From: an uncultured Blautia sp.
GTDB lineage: Bacteria; Bacillota; Clostridia; Lachnospirales; Lachnospiraceae
DNA length: 6,843 nt
NCBI GenBank assembly: GCA_900552095.1
Contig: URYM01000096.1
Location: 1-6,843 of the forward strand
Reading direction: 5' to 3'
Part shown: in pieces, positions 6,437 through 6,843 of the stretch
Layout of the letters: each line of letters starts with the position of its first letter
Position numbering within the stretch: the first letter of the stretch is position 1
Notes under the pieces: model-generated
Told to the model about the DNA's origin: nothing
Database searches by the model: none
What the model saw: only the letters and a program-made list of their open reading frames with translations
Translations under genes and position numbers: made by a program

Positions 6437-6843
6437 ATCCGTTAAATTCAAACTGTATCGTAATCTTCTGAAATCCTCTGTTTACCTCTATATACTGCTC
6501 CAGCCTGTCTTTCATCCAGACCAGCAGGGAATAGTCCTTCTGTTTGACATAGAGCACACTCCGGTATCTGTCACTGATCCGGGCTATGCTCTCCGGCGCC
6601 GGCCCGATGATCTGAAGCTGCCTGTTTCGGTCCAGTTTCACCAGAAACTTCTGCAGGTATTCCATCGCCAGCGCAAGCTGGGCCTCATCCGTGCCGCTGC
6701 CATGGACCGCCATCAGAGAAGAGGCCGGCGGATAGCCCAGAAGTTTTCTGTAATTCATCTCCTGCCGGTAAAAGGCCTCGTAATCCTGCTCTGCTGCCGT
6801 CTGCACAGCATAATGATCCGGACTGTAAGTCTGAATCACGGCC
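6435..6843 (-). CDS. priA: Primosomal protein N' (PriA helicase), C-terminal fragment
   Basis: The last 136 or so codons of the replication-restart DNA helicase that reloads the replisome at stalled forks (family knowledge). The visible part begins AVIQTYSPDHYAV, the family's motif-VI-adjacent segment, followed by DYEAFYRQEM and RKLLGYPPASS, then GPAPESIARISDRYR and a C-terminal beta strand ending FEFNG. These are standard landmarks of the PriA C-terminal domain. The GTG at 6839 is the internal valine of AVIQTY and not a start; the gene continues past the window edge. The helicase motor, zinc-binding and N-terminal DNA-binding domains lie outside the window. The TAA stop (6435-6437) lies inside the def SD. 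Confidence 0.95.
   Translation of the reverse strand, partial: AVIQTYSPDHYAVQTAAEQDYEAFYRQEMNYRKLLGYPPASSLMAVHGSGTDEAQLALAMEYLQKFLVKLDRNRQLQIIGPAPESIARISDRYRSVLYVKQKDYSLLVWMKDRLEQYIEVNRGFQKITIQFEFNG

Noticed and set aside
6839..6843. GTG at 6839 as a start for a small 134-residue protein
   Set aside because: It is the internal valine of the PriA AVIQTYSPDHY segment; the frame stays open to the window edge, so this is a truncated priA.
1..6843. An undescribed defence, mobile or RNA system
   Set aside because: Every part of the window is covered by conserved housekeeping genes with intact motifs. No direct repeats, insertion sequence ends, CRISPR or structured intergenic RNA are visible.

Overview
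The window is a single densely packed gene cluster read entirely from the minus strand. In transcription order (high to low coordinate) it holds: the 3' end of priA (replication restart helicase), def (peptide deformylase), fmt (methionyl-tRNA formyltransferase), a YugP-type membrane zinc metallopeptidase, rsmB (16S rRNA m5C methyltransferase), rlmN (23S rRNA/tRNA m2A radical-SAM methyltransferase), stp/prpC (PP2C-family Ser/Thr phosphatase), and the 5' two-thirds or so of prkC (PASTA-type membrane Ser/Thr kinase). The order is the familiar Firmicutes priA-def-fmt-rsmB-rlmN-stp-prkC block. The YugP-like peptidase between fmt and rsmB, the moderately high GC and the protein styles suggest a clostridial gut-type anaerobe, probably Lachnospiraceae. 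That placement is inference; genus cannot be told from the sequence alone.

Layout: priA ends at 6435 and def begins at 6421, with the priA stop inside the def Shine-Dalgarno (SD). def and fmt are 3 bases apart. fmt and the peptidase gene are separated by 25 bases, the largest gap in the window. The peptidase gene overlaps rsmB by 11 bases, rsmB overlaps rlmN by 8, rlmN and stp are 12 bases apart, and stp overlaps prkC by 7. No stretch long enough for a separate promoter or terminator exists, so the block looks like one polycistronic unit with translational coupling. Both ends are cut by the window: priA lacks its N-terminal part, and prkC lacks its extracellular C-terminal part.

Functionally, fmt formylates the initiator Met-tRNA and def removes the formyl group from new proteins. 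rsmB and rlmN modify the decoding and peptidyl-transferase regions of rRNA. stp and prkC form an opposed phosphatase/kinase pair that senses the cell wall and adjusts growth. The cluster therefore joins translation initiation, ribosome maturation and growth-state signalling.

I found no mobile elements, CRISPR, tRNA/rRNA, riboswitch or clear new system. The points most worth a second look are the peptidase's place in the operon, a TIMIS phospho-motif and an acidic tract in the kinase linker, start-codon corrections for rsmB and def, and the complete absence of TTA/CTA/TCA codons in rsmB and rlmN, which creates long false antisense ORFs.
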